Below, one piece after another: positions 44,072-55,252 of a stretch of DNA of 64,000 nucleotides (position 1 is the first letter of the stretch; each line of letters starts with the position of its first letter). Both the position numbers and the translations under genes were made by a program. This DNA comes from Corylus avellana (Eukaryota; Streptophyta; Magnoliopsida; Fagales; Betulaceae). The stretch is taken from assembly GCF_901000735.1 (NCBI RefSeq), contig NC_081545.1, positions 7,555,540-7,619,539 on the forward strand, in the 5' to 3' direction. The notes under the pieces were generated by a model. It was not told the origin of the DNA and did no database searches. It worked only from the letters and a program-made list of their open reading frames with translations.

Positions 44072-45248
44072 GGAAAACTTCACTGAAGACCCCTGAACTT
44101 TCACCCGATTTGATAAACCTCCCTAAACTTCAAAATCTCTCAATTTAGTCTCCTGAACTTTCAATTGCTCTCAATTTGGACCCCTCCGTCAGATTTTAAA
44201 CGTTACATGACGTTTATACCACTGACTTTTGTATAAAATTCAAACTTCCAAAACGTTTTTTTTTTATATTTTTTTTAAAAAAACACAAATCAGGTTTATT
44301 TTGGTCTTTTTTGTATTTTTAACTGCTAAAATAGACGGAGGGGGTCTAAATTGAGAGCAATTGAAAGTTTAGGGGACTAAATTGAGAGATTTTGAAGTTT
44401 ATGGGGGTATTTCAAAACGGGTAGAAGTTCGGGAATCTTCAATGAAGTTTTCCCAAAAAGAAAAGACCAAAATCGGGATGGCTCCAGCCACCCCCTGGCC
44501 GGTCACAGGGGGTGAAAGTTGGGAACCACCAGCCAAGGGGTTAAAGTAGAGACCTTGAAAGGCCAATAAAAAAGAAAAAAAAAAGAAAAAAAGGGGGGAT
44601 CAGTGTTTTGGGGGTGGCGGACCATGAAATTTAAGTGGTTTGACCCACTTACCCGACCGTGCGGTGGTAGAAACCACCCATTGCTTGAGGTGGATTCGGC
44701 CACTAAAAACAAACCCATTCTCCGATTACCAGGAATTTTTTGGAAGGCTTTGGGGGGGTGTGAGGGTTTCTGTAGCCATGGGGGTGGTCGACTCCTGTAT
44801 CTGACAGTAGGAGGTGGTAGAAACCACCGACCCACTTGGAATTAGTCGATACCAAACTTTCAGTCCCCATTTTTTTTGGTCTTTTGGGGGTGTGGGACCA
44901 CCCAGGGCCGGCCAGGGGTGGCTCCGACCACCTCGATTTTGGTCGTCTTTTTTTTTTAAAAAAAAAATAATTTTAATGCCTAAAACGACGTTATTTTGGG
45001 CTGGGTGGATGTTGTAGTTTTAGGGCCCAAAATAGTGTAGTTTTGGGGCCCAAAAAGGTGTAGTTTTGGGATGAGTATATAATGGGTATAAAAAGTCAAA
45101 CTGTTTGACTTTAACGTTGAAAACTAATAGAGGGGTCCAAAGTGAGAGCAAATCAAAATTCAGGGGTCCAAAGTGAGAGATTTGAAAATTGAAGGGGGCT
45201 TTGTCAAATTGGCTGAATGTTCAGAGAGGTAAACTGAAGTTTCGCAAA
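44072..45248. mobile_element. MULE-like inverted-repeat cluster with a GC-rich core
   Basis: The left end GGGAAAACTTCACTGAAG has an inverted partner at about 44430-44457 and a second one at about 45210-45246. The cluster therefore holds three related ends: probably a short MITE plus a longer element or a nested pair. GGTGG/CCACC-rich text fills 44475-44960. It splits the copy 4 upstream flank, since copy 3 lacks it near 29510-29620. No 9-bp duplication could be fixed. Confidence 0.5.
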
Positions 45249-46997
45249 GAATTTTCAACACACGCTCATTAACTAATATTTTGAAGAGCGTATTAGTCCG
45301 TTGACTCTGTTCAACACACGCAACCAAGAAGCGATACAGGTATTTTCCAGGATTCTTTCTCTCTAGCAAAAATTCTTTGCAACCATGGATGCCAAGAAGA
45401 ATCCATGGCTGATGCTTTCTCTTCTCTTCCTCGGCTTGTCTGTCAACAACCATCTTTCCCTTGGAGTTGACACCATCACTGCCAACGAATATATCTCCGG
45501 TTACCAAGCCATTGTATCTGCAAGTGGGAACTTTGCACTGGGTTTCTTCAAACCAGATAACGCTTCTAAATACTACATCGGAATGTGGAACAGTAATAGT
45601 GTAGTCCCAACCCAAACCACAGTTTGGGTCGCAAATAGAGATAAACCAGTCTCTGATAGAAGTTTTTCTGAATTAAGAATCTCGGATGGTAATTTGGTTC
45701 TCTTCAATGAGTTGAAAATTCCAGTTTAGTCCACAAATTTAAACTCCACCACTTCAAGTCATGTAGAAGCCGTTCTTCTAGATGAAGGAAATCTTGTTCT
45801 TAGAGATGGGTCTAATTCATCAAAATATTTATGGCAAAGTTTTGATCACCCAGCTAATAGATGGCTTCCTGGCAGTAAGATTGGATTCAACAAAATTACC
45901 AATGAAACCCATCGCCTCATTTCATGGAAGAATGAGAAGGATCCTACACCAGGACTCTTCTCTCTTGAGCTACAGCCAAATACCAATTCGTATATTATTA
46001 TGTGGAATAGGTCCGTTCAGTATTGGACTAGTGGACCTTGGAATGGGAAGATTTTTAGCCTAGTTCCTGAAATGAGGTCCAATTTTATCTACAATTTTAG
46101 TTTTGTTGACAACACAAATGAGCGTTATTTCACCTATTCTCTTTACAATACTTCCATCTTTTCTCAATTAGTGTTGGATGTTTCTGGGCAGGTTAAGCAA
46201 TATACATGGTCAGCGAATAAAAAACAGTGGCAATTGTTTTGGGTTCAACCGAAAACACAATGCGAGGTTTATGCTTTTTGCGGGGCTTTCGGTATCTGCA
46301 ACGAAAATTCCTTGTCTTTTTGTAGCTGCTTGACAGGTTTTGTTCCTAAGTCGCAGAACGACTGGAATTTGTCGGATTATTCTGGTGGGTGCATGAGGAG
46401 AATTGCTTTACAGTGTGAGAATACCAGTCTTACTAATAGGCAGGCGGCTAGGTTCTTTCCAATGCCCAGCATGGCATTGCCTGGACAACCACAATCTGTT
46501 GGGGTTGGAAATGCTTCAGAATGTGAATCCACCTGCTTGAATAACTGCTCTTGCACTGCTTATGCTTATGAAACCAATAATTGTTTAATTTGGGTTGGAG
46601 ATCTCTTGAATCTGAAACAACACTCAGGAGATGATTCGAATGCGAGAACTCTGTATCTCAAACTGGCAGCTTCTGAGTTTCCTAGTAAAAAGAATAATAA
46701 GGGGATAATTGTTGGTGCTGTTGTGGGTTCAGTTGCAGGGGTAGCGGTTCTGCGGGTAGCAGTTTTGCTAGGCATTTTTGTGGTTGTAATCTTCTGGCTA
46801 AGGAAGAAAGCTGTTGGAACAGGGGAAATAGTAGAGGGTTCATTGGTGGCATTTGGGTACAGAGACTTGCGAAATGCGACCAAGAATTTCTAGGACAAGT
46901 TGGGAGGAGGAGGTTTTGGCTCTGTTTTCAAAGGGACGTTATCCGATTCAACACTCATTGCAGTCAAGAAACTTGAAAGCATCAGCTAAGGAGAGAG

Positions 46998-47674
46998 TGT
47001 TTGGAAAATTGATAATTAATTGGCAACCAATTTTCCACTAGCCCTTCATGCGAAAGACAAGTTTGGAAAGAAAATACACGAGAACACACACCAATCACAC
47101 ATGTACACAAAGAGTTTACGTGGTTCGGCAATATGCCTACGTCCATAGGCCGTGATCCGATCTCCTTCTTTACTATTGAGAAATATTGAGTACAATAGTA
47201 CAAGCCTGAACCGCTCAAGTTTAATATCCCAAACCCAAGCCCTTAACCCCTTGTACACCCCACTCAATTGTCTCTCTCAAATACCCAATAAAGAAAAACT
47301 CTCTACACTTTGTAAATGTCACAAAGTGTTCTCACCAATTTGGATTTTCCGGATAATCTCAACCAAGGACAACATATCCTTTTATATAGGCTTAATCACG
47401 AAAAATAGGAGCACAATTTTAATTTAATTTCTGCTGGGAAAACGAAACCATCATGAATACAAAGTATTTTCCATGATGAAGATAAGCATTACAGCCCACA
47501 TGTTTATCCACACGCATTTTCTCCAAAAAATCCAATTCCAAGTTGTTCTTGGCCTCCTTTTAAAACTAATATTATCTTCTTATAGATAAATATGACTTGA
47601 GCCTACCAACTTGAATATTGATATTTTTCAGCAATTATCTTCACACTTGTTGACAATTTGAGCCATTATCAACA
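46998..47674 (-). repeat. LTR of the non-autonomous element, left
   Basis: 677 bp, the same length as the right LTR. It differs at a few percent of positions, including TGTTTGG instead of TGTTGGG at the terminus. Confidence 0.88.
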
Positions 47675-48320
47675 ATCTCCACCTTGGCGAAAATTTGGCA
47701 ACCTCTACCTGAGACCTCAGGTCCGCATCTTGACCGATGCCCATCCCCACGCCCTAGGATGTCGTACAAAACACTGTCTACACCAACAATAATAATTCTA
47801 CAAGAATTATCATGCTCCACCATAAAGAGCACATGCACTTAGAATTAAACCATTCCAAGAGTTTTCATTTTTTTTGGCACATATCGAAAAAATCCTGCTG
47901 AAAAATATGGTGCAACTTCCATGTTTGGTTCCCCCGGAAGTTCATCAACCATCAACACCCTTTTTCACCACATACCTGACATAAAAAAAACCAAACCAAT
48001 GTCTTGTATGCAAATGTGGACCCGCTAATAGAACACATCTATTATCTTGACATTTTTAGCGGTCATGCCAGAGGATGTACATGCCCTTATCAAAGAACAT
48101 TATCATCTCTCTCTGTAACGAGAGAAACAGTATTAGCGTTTTTGGAGCAATCTGTCGAACCTGCTCCTCTCAACATTTTGTGTAGCCCAAATTGGATATC
48201 ATTGACTTATATTTGCCACAAGCCAAAATTCATTCTCCCATCAAACCTTTCAATCCCAAACTTCAAGGACTGCATTTCTTCTTAACGAGTAGAAATCCGC
48301 AACCAAGCTCTGATACTAAT

Positions 48321-48997
48321 TGTTGGGAAAATTGATAATTAATTGGCAACCAATTTCTCATCATCCCTTCATGCGAAAGACAAGTTTGGAAAGAAAACAT
48401 ACGAGAACACACACCAATCATACATGTACACAAAGAGTTTACGTGGTTCGGTAATATGCCTACGTCCACAGGGCGTGATCCGATCTCCTTCTTTACTATT
48501 GAGAAATATTGAGTACAATAGTACAAGCCTGAACCGCTCAAGTTTAATATTCCAAACCCAAGCCCTTAACCCCTTGTACACCCCACTCAACTGTCCCTCT
48601 CAAATACTCAGTAAAGAAAAACTCTCTACACTTTGTAAATGCCACAAAGTGCTCTCACCAATTTGAATTTTCCGGATAATCTCAACCAAGGACTACATAT
48701 CCTTTTATAGATGCTTAATCACGAAAAATAGGAGAACAATTTTAATTTAATTGCTGCTGGGAAAACGAAACCATCATGAATACAAAGTATTTTCCATGAT
48801 GAAGATAAGCATTGCAGCCCACATGTTTATCCACACACGTTTTCTCCAAAAAATCCAATTCCAAGTTGTTCTTGGACTCCTTTTAAAACTAATATTATCT
48901 TCTTATAGATAAATAAGACTTGAGCCCACCAACTTGAATATTGATATTTTTCAGCAATTATCTTCACACTTGTTGACAATTTGAGCCATTATCAACA
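48321..48997 (-). repeat. LTR of the non-autonomous element, right
   Basis: 677 bp, starting TGTTGGGAAAATTG and ending GCCATTATCAACA, next to the primer-binding site. Confidence 0.88.
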
Positions 48998-49807
48998 AGA
49001 AGCAATTTCGCGCAGAAGTCGGAACAATCGGGACAGTCAACCATGTAAATCTTGTTCGGCTTCGTGGGTTCTGCTCACAAGGTACTAGAAAGTTGCTGGT
49101 CTAGGAGTATATGCCAAATGGCTCTTTAGAGTCTCATCTTTTCCATGAAAAGTTTTTGGACTGGAAAACAAGATACCAGATTGCTATAGGAACAGCTAGA
49201 GGGTTGGCTTATCTCCATGAGAAGTGCAGAGAGTGCATCATACACTGTGACATAAAACCAGAAAACATTCTTCTAGATGCTTATTTATGTCCAAAAGTGG
49301 CAGATTTTGGCCTGGCAAAGCTTGTTGGGCGAGAGTTCAGCCGAGTCCTGACAACCATGAGAAGCACAAGAGGTTATCATGCTCCGGAGTGGATTTCAGG
49401 GATGCCCATTACGGCCAAGGCGGATGTTTACAGCTATGGAATGATGCTTTTCGAATTTGTCTCGGGAAGGAGAAACTCTGAGGCATATACGGATGGCAAA
49501 ACTAATTTCTTCCCAACAGGAGCTGCAAGCCTCATAGCTGAAGGGGGCGATGTCCTTAGCCTGTTAGATCCCAGGTTGGAGCGAAACGCTGATATAGAAG
49601 AGCTCACAAGAGTTTTGTAAAGTTGCTTGTTGGTGCATCCAAGATGATGATACTAACAGGCCGCCGATGGGTCAGGTAGTTCAAATGCTTGAGGGAGTTT
49701 TAGATGTGAACCTGGCCCCGATTCCAAATTATCTCCAAGTATTGTTTGCTGACAACCAGGAGCACATAGATTTCTACACCGAGTCACAGTCAAGCCAAAG
49801 TTCATAG

Positions 49808-50820
49808 GCACAGAGCAATTCTTCAACTGCTTCCTCTGAGTCGAGGAGTGGCATGTCATCAACGAGTTCAAAGTCTTGAGAGCAATCAAGTGAAGACATC
49901 TTGAGCTCTCAGATATGTTTGGTAAAGAACACGTTTCCTCATTTTTGTTCTTTCTAATTTGTGTCCTAAGAACTGTTATATATGGCTTATATTTTTCTGG
50001 TAGGAGTGATTGTGTATTCCATGGCAGCATTGCTTCAAAATATCAAATAATGCAATTGGCTATGGCTAGTACTGGTGTTGTTTATAGCGGCTATTCAGTT
50101 TATCATCCGATCATCTCTATTACTTTGTTAATTATTATGGTTCCCGCTAGCAAATTAATGGAGGACAGCATGTTTATTGTTGGGTTTGTGTTCAGAATTC
50201 TGGAAAATATTAGGGAATATAGGGTGTCAATAGGAAGTAAAGAGATTTGGTTTGGAGGGGAAACAATGAAGGGAAATCAAGTCCCTCAATGGCTATTCGG
50301 GGCCGTGAACTGTAAATCAGGAAGTGTGGCATTTATGGTTTTGTGAGCTTGAAGGCTAATAACAGGTGTACTGCATATTTGAAAGAATTCAATTTTGTTG
50401 TGGAATACCATGCGAGTACGATAACAAAGCAGCTGATGCATTGACCTGGAAGACACATTTACATCTTTCTTCGGCTTTGAACGTTTCTAAACCTACGATT
50501 TTAGCTAATCACTTTTCAAAACTTGTATCCAACCATTTATCTAAATTTCTTCCATATTTAATTAAAATAATCGTTTTTAAAATGTTTCATTCAAACAAAA
50601 ATCAGACGAATTACTGCAAATCGCAAATTAGACGAAATTGCAAATCGAACATCAAACGAAATCGGATGAAATCACAAATTGCAAATTGAAAATCAGACGA
50701 AAATTATCTACAAATGGCCAAAATTCCCCTTCATCTACGAATCGCAAATCGCCCTACTCTTCACTCAACAAGTCTCTCTCTCGTCACTGAACCATATATA
50801 AAATCGCGTTTGCCATCATC
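49808..50820 (+). other. Downstream flank of RLK copy 4
   Basis: Residual tail-coding sequence is followed by the RLK downstream flank, matching 2633-3490 and 8673-9530. Homology stops sharply at 50820, at CATCATC. Copies 1 and 2 continue there with ATATTCTTCC, while this copy enters the repeat that starts at 50821. Confidence 0.6.
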
Positions 50821-51375
50821 ATATAAACAATTAGTGGAGCTCTCACTCTTACAAATAATATACGGTTTGAATAATTTTTTGACTGATTAATTTTATTCCA
50901 TAGGAATACAGTATTTTAGATTTGATTGTAATATTCTACTTTGTAGGTTATCAGATTTAAATACATTCAAATATTTGAATTCAGCCAAGACCGAAAACTC
51001 ACTGGAGTTAATGGAGGCTGGCAACAGTGATTGGAGGCCGTTGGCGACGGTGATCGAAGATGGATCTTTAATAACAAAGGGCTAAAAGAGAGCTAACTAT
51101 GAACTAAAATAAAAACCAACTGTTAGCTAAAATGAGGCCAACTATGAGCCATAAATGAGGCCAACAAAGGGCCTTAAATGAACCTAGGTCCAAAAGTTGG
51201 GGCCTAGTGGAGTAACTGGACAAGACACGGTTTGCCAAAGAGGTGGGAGACAAGGCGGGTGGAGATTGTGTCAAGAAAGGATGCCAGAGAAGACGCCATA
51301 GATTGTTTGAAGTTTACTCTCTTTGATTTTTCTTTGTGCGCTGCTAATCTCGAAAATATCTCTTAATGGAATGAG
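50821..51375. repeat. Direct repeat R, first copy
   Basis: At least 555 bp are almost identical (one substitution seen near 50929) to 63446-64000, where the window ends. Both copies start at the same base, beginning ATATAAACAATTAGTGG, in unrelated contexts. No coding frame was recognised. The shared left boundary suggests the end of a mobile element or a segmental copy. Confidence 0.85.
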
Positions 51376-52450
51376 GAAGAGCATATAATATGACTCAGTA
51401 CGGAAGGAGAACAATAGAAAATAGATAAAAATAAATAAATAAATAAAAAATAACGGAAAAATAAGATAAACTATTTACAAAGTCTCACCGGTTAATAATG
51501 GGTTTTGGTAGAGTTTCACCACCAAGAAGATGAGAGCAATCATGCCTCTAAGAAAACATCATTTGTTTAGTAATCATAATCTAATCTTCTTATGATACAA
51601 AAAAAATTTAAATAGGCGCCGAGAAACCCTAATCCTAAATTGATTGACTTTTGAGCCAAACCCATTATTAAATTACAAAAATCCAAACTCTTAAAATATA
51701 AAACCTAATTAATCAATAAAATCTAAATAAAACTAAAGATTAATTTATTTTTTTCTCATCTGGCGTACATCATAATATATTTCTAGCTGATCGGGAGAAG
51801 CATGGGAACGATGATTGATTGGAAACGAATTTCAAAGAAGTTTTTGACCACCAAGACCCCTACCCAGGTTGCTAGTCATGTACACATTTATTTTTTTTCC
51901 CCTTTTGAATGGATCCCCAAATACGTTTTGTGCTATGATAGGAAGTGAAATCGGAGAGAAATGATGACAGAGAAAAAAAAAAAGAAATAAATTAAAAATT
52001 AAAAATTTACTGGTGTTAGCTCTAATACCATGAAAAAAAAATATAATACAAAAATAATAAAATACACATGAATATCCTCTCACTACAAAAATTAAGCAAA
52101 GTAGGGATGTTTGCAAGATGACATTTTTCGCCCAACAAACATTTCTATTTAATTAGGGACGTTTGAATAGTGACATTTTGTATATATTGTGTTTACTCCA
52201 TATGAGTTAGTGGGTTATTAGTAAGTTGGTGGGTTATGGACCTATGGTCGTATCTATTAGTAACTATTGAGAGGCTGGCCAAAAGGGCTATTGGATAGCC
52301 ACAGGTGAAGATGTTTGGACCCAAGTCCCTGGGGAAACCATAGAGATGTCCTGAATGCAAGATAAGAGATTGGCCCGGCAACATCAATTGACTGAATCGG
52401 ATGTACAAAGGGCAATTCACATTCTAGATAGTGATGCAGCAACATCCCTA
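51376..52450. other. Gene-free stretch after repeat R
   Basis: AT-rich sequence with (AAAT)n near 51435. A GCTCTAATACCAT motif at about 52022-52034 could be the reverse complement of a degenerate initiator-Met primer site of a lost LTR element. I recognise no gene. Confidence 0.4.
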
Positions 52451-52455
52451 ACACT

Positions 52456-52620
52456 CAACCCGTTTTTTCGGTAAAGAAACTTCCTTGAGAAGAGATGCAA
52501 AACAGACTTAAAAAAGGGTTATGTTTCAATTGCAATAAACGATTTACTCCGGGGCATAAATGTCGTGCACCTAAACTCCTTTTCATTGAGAATGACCAAC
52601 CCATGGGAGGTCGTGGCTAC
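52456..52620 (+). pseudogene. Ty3/gypsy gag zinc-knuckle remnant
   Basis: The frame reads VKKLP, a TGA stop (52483-52485, where Trp or another residue is expected), then EEMQ and KKGLCFNCNKRFTPGHKC. This matches the Cys-Cys-His-Cys knuckle and preceding region of gypsy gag. It ends soon after in unrelated text that continues into sequence like the left flank of the hAT-like repeat. It is a small degraded scrap with no function expected. Confidence 0.7.
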
Positions 52621-52734
52621 CAAAGGAGAGGCAGAGCAACAAGTATGAACCTTGAGGACAAGGTTCCAGCTGGAGGGGCGGTGAATGATAGGCAAATGGG
52701 TGGAAGTTAAGTTGCAATGTAATGTTAGTGGGGT

Positions 52735-53090
52735 ATTAGAGTTAGTAAACCCCTTTGGTAATGGTTGTACAAACAGTTGTGGTAGTGGTTATTCCTTTTT
52801 CACCGCAACCGCTTTAGTGATAATTATTTTGAAGTAACCGCAGCCCCACCTTCTAGGTCAATTAGCTGTTAATCGCAACTTGCGATTATGTGATTATTGA
52901 AGACAATTATTGACCGCTAACTTCTTTTCAAATAATGGGTCTTTTGAGCCTCTTTTAGCGTTTTAGACCACTTTTTAAGGCCTATTTTAGACTTCTTTAG
53001 GCCAGCCACCATATAATAAAATGAGTAATGGCTATTTCCACGGCAAAGAAAATGTGCTTTGTAATAACTCGATCTATTATCATTTAAGGT
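52735..53090. mobile_element. hAT-like dispersed repeat, third (partial) copy
   Basis: It matches the left part of 42205-43325, and its left flank (about 52690-52735) matches the flank at 23800-23850. It is truncated on the right by a MITE-like end (about 53090-53200) and a gap. Confidence 0.45.
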
Positions 53091-53200
53091 AAACTTCACA
53101 AAGAACCCTTGAATTACCACGTGAATTAAAAAGTCCACCCTAAATTTTAAAACCTCTCAATTTCACCCCCTGATTCAATTTGATGCAATTGACCCCTCCG

Positions 53201-53300
53201 NNNNNNNNNNNNNNNNNNNNNNNNNNNNNNNNNNNNNNNNNNNNNNNNNNNNNNNNNNNNNNNNNNNNNNNNNNNNNNNNNNNNNNNNNNNNNNNNNNNN
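53201..53300. other. Assembly gap, 100 N
   Basis: It lies between a MITE related to 42554-42920 and the right end of another inverted-repeat element. Confidence 1.
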
Positions 53301-53527
53301 TTTTTAAATACATTTTTTTTAATTTAAAAAAAAATTAAAAAAAATTAAATAGGTGCCACGTGTCAACATCTGATTGGTCCACGTGTCAGTCTTAAGGGTC
53401 AACTAACGGATGGACTAAATTGGTCTTTTATCAAACCCCAAGGGGGTCCTGTGATAAAAATGAAACCCCAGGGGGAAAAAAATAAAGTTGCTAAACCCTA
53501 GGGGGGTTTGAGGTATTTAACCCAAAT
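53301..53527. mobile_element. Right terminus of an inverted-repeat element, left end in gap
   Basis: This ends GAGGTATTTAACCCAA and contains CCACGTGTC motifs and alternating G- and C-rich phrases (GACCCCCTTGGGG, CCCTAGGGGGG). It resembles plant MULE-type MITE ends. Its partner end falls in the gap at 53201-53300 or beyond, so the length is unknown. Confidence 0.4.
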
Positions 53528-53555
53528 AATTATTAAGTTAACAAATTTTGGAATT

Positions 53556-54549
53556 TTACCTGTGCTTGATCAGCATTTTTTTCAGCTTATATTTCTTTGG
53601 TTTCCACCTCTTCCGGTCCGTATTCAAAGGTAAATGACAACCTTTGTAATTATGCCCTAAACCCCCACAATTTCCACATTTAACGATATATCCACTACGG
53701 GTCAGCTTGTAGGGGTTAGTCGGCTCATCTACAGCTTTTCGCCTACTAATCTTTGGTCGACCAGGAGCCCTTCTAATGCAAGGTGGCAGGATTTGATCGC
53801 ATGGATCATCAGCTGGCCATGTCTGTGGACCTTCCATGCCATAAACTCGAGCTGCATATCCTTGTATGTACTTGTCCATCTTGTAATAATCATCCAAATA
53901 ATCCTCCGGGTTTTGTTTATGCATGTAAATTGCAGCACAAGCATGGGAGCAAGGGATCCCACTCACCTGCCATCTTCCACATGTGCATGTGTGATGATCT
54001 AACCGGACTAAATGCCGTGGCTCGTATATGTGCTCGATCTCAAACTCCAACTCATTCTGCCACCGACTAATACAATTCCTTGCATCACTTTTTGACCTCT
54101 CCAATTTTTTATGGATCTTTGGGCATATGGTGTAGTGTGTCGACCGGATTCCATTCCTTTTCTGCTGGAAGCGTGCCATTATTTGCTGAGAAATTTCTTC
54201 AAGCATAGTCAGTATAGGCTTAGACCTAGCTTCCTTAATCCATGCATTAAAGCTCTCAGCCAAGTTGCTTAATAACATATCACTTTTGGTTTGGCAGCTG
54301 AAAGCATGTCTGGACCATGATGCCTTAGGTACACCACTAAGGTATTCGTGTGCCCCTTTATCCATTGATAGTATATTCTGCATGTGATGGTCAAACGCAT
54401 AAACATTGGCTGCACGTGCAGCCCCCCACAACTGATCCTTCATAGCTTTCCTTGTGTAGCCTTTAACTTTGAGGTTCGCATGTAGGTGCCGAACACAAAA
54501 GCGATGCTCAACATGTGGCAATACAACCTCAACCGCAGTTCCATGCCCC
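53556..54549 (-). pseudogene. MULE (MuDR-type) transposase, 3' fragment
   Basis: The minus-strand frame (about 330 residues) is the C-terminal half of a MuDR transposase. It has the EHRFCVRHL motif, the conserved LLSNLAESFNAWI stretch, a SWIM zinc finger (CTCGRWQVSGIPCSH) and a terminal zinc knuckle (CGNCGGLGHNYKGC). The frame begins without an ATG. A CTAC at 54547-54550 is the complement of GTAG, which looks like a 3' splice site just before GHGTAVEV, so an upstream exon existed. The DDE-type catalytic front half is not found in 54550-55150. It is probably a truncated gene and cannot transpose alone. Confidence 0.82.
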
Positions 54550-55152
54550 TACACACATAAATTTATGTTAAATTATATGTAATAACATAAAGAAATAAAA
54601 GAACACAATAAGAACATAAATAGTGATCAACAATTGCATACAATACAATCATAAATATGTCCAATGGAATTATTACACAAAAATTACATTTCCAAAAGAG
54701 AGTATGTTTATAGTCAACATTATATGGATCTTCGTATAGACATTCGACAAAAAAGCATCAACCCAAGTCGTCCATTTGGGATAGATTTATTATTTTGGAT
54801 TATGGGGATCTCATTTTGTGTTGAGATGGATACATTTGACTAATTGTATCTCATGAGTGTTTCGGCCTTGCTTATGTACCTCTTGGATTCTCCTCTTCAC
54901 ATGGCCTAGTAATTATGCAGTTTATTATTACATATTACATATTACATATTATGCAGTTTATTATACACCGGTATTATACAGGGAAAGCCCCACTCAAATT
55001 AAAATAACAGATAAATTAAACACCAAATTTGACTTCTCAAAATTCAGAGCATCCATACCCTTCTAGAATGAGCACGGTGAGTTGTGTATTGAGCATGGTG
55101 AGTTGTATATTAAATGGAAATTAAGCCCCACAGGAAAAATTGATAGAATGCC
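54550..55152. other. Gene-free stretch upstream of the transposase fragment
   Basis: AT-rich sequence with a repeated ACATATTA run near 54940. No exon of the transposase or any other gene was recognised before the gap at 55153. Confidence 0.4.
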
Positions 55153-55252
55153 NNNNNNNNNNNNNNNNNNNNNNNNNNNNNNNNNNNNNNNNNNNNNNNN
55201 NNNNNNNNNNNNNNNNNNNNNNNNNNNNNNNNNNNNNNNNNNNNNNNNNNNN
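55153..55252. other. Assembly gap, 100 N
   Basis: Placeholder gap in AT-rich DNA. Short open frames running through it are not meaningful. Confidence 1.

Larger units (their letters stand above)
46998..48997 (-). mobile_element. 2.0-kb non-autonomous LTR retrotransposon in RLK copy 4
   Basis: Two 677-bp LTRs (46998-47674 and 48321-48997) begin TGTTKGG and end TATCAACA, and enclose only 646 bp. A primer site like TTAGTATCAGAGCTTG (minus strand, about 48305-48320) and a purine tract (complement of ATCTCCACCTTGG at 47675) put it in minus orientation. The right flank has AGAAG (48998-49002). The left flank has AGAG, consistent with a 5-bp duplication that lost one A. The interior has no gag or pol, so it depends on another element. 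It is larger than classic TRIMs and smaller than LARDs. Confidence 0.85.
45385..49807 (+). pseudogene. S-domain receptor-like kinase copy 4, multiply broken
   Basis: Homology to copies 1-3 spans the whole protein, but it is dead. In-frame stops occur at 45727-45729 (TGG to TAG, codon 115), 46891-46893 (codon 503, start of the kinase), 46987-46989 (CAA to TAA, codon 535) and 49102-49104 (TAT to TAG). A 2.0-kb LTR element (46998-48997) sits in the kinase N-lobe. One extra T near 49613-49616 shifts the frame and ends it at 49618-49620. The tail also has the early TAG (49805-49807) shared with copy 3. The activation loop has changed residues too (MRSTRGYHAPEW versus MRGTRGYLAPEW). The ectodomain has the same type as copy 2. 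Confidence 0.93.

Noticed and set aside
46853..47041. Independent small gene after the stop in RLK copy 4
   Set aside because: It is the out-of-frame reading of the broken kinase running into an LTR.
52022..52034. GCTCTAATACCAT as a primer-binding site of an LTR element
   Set aside because: No LTR boundary or coding region could be matched to it; it may be chance or a very old relic.
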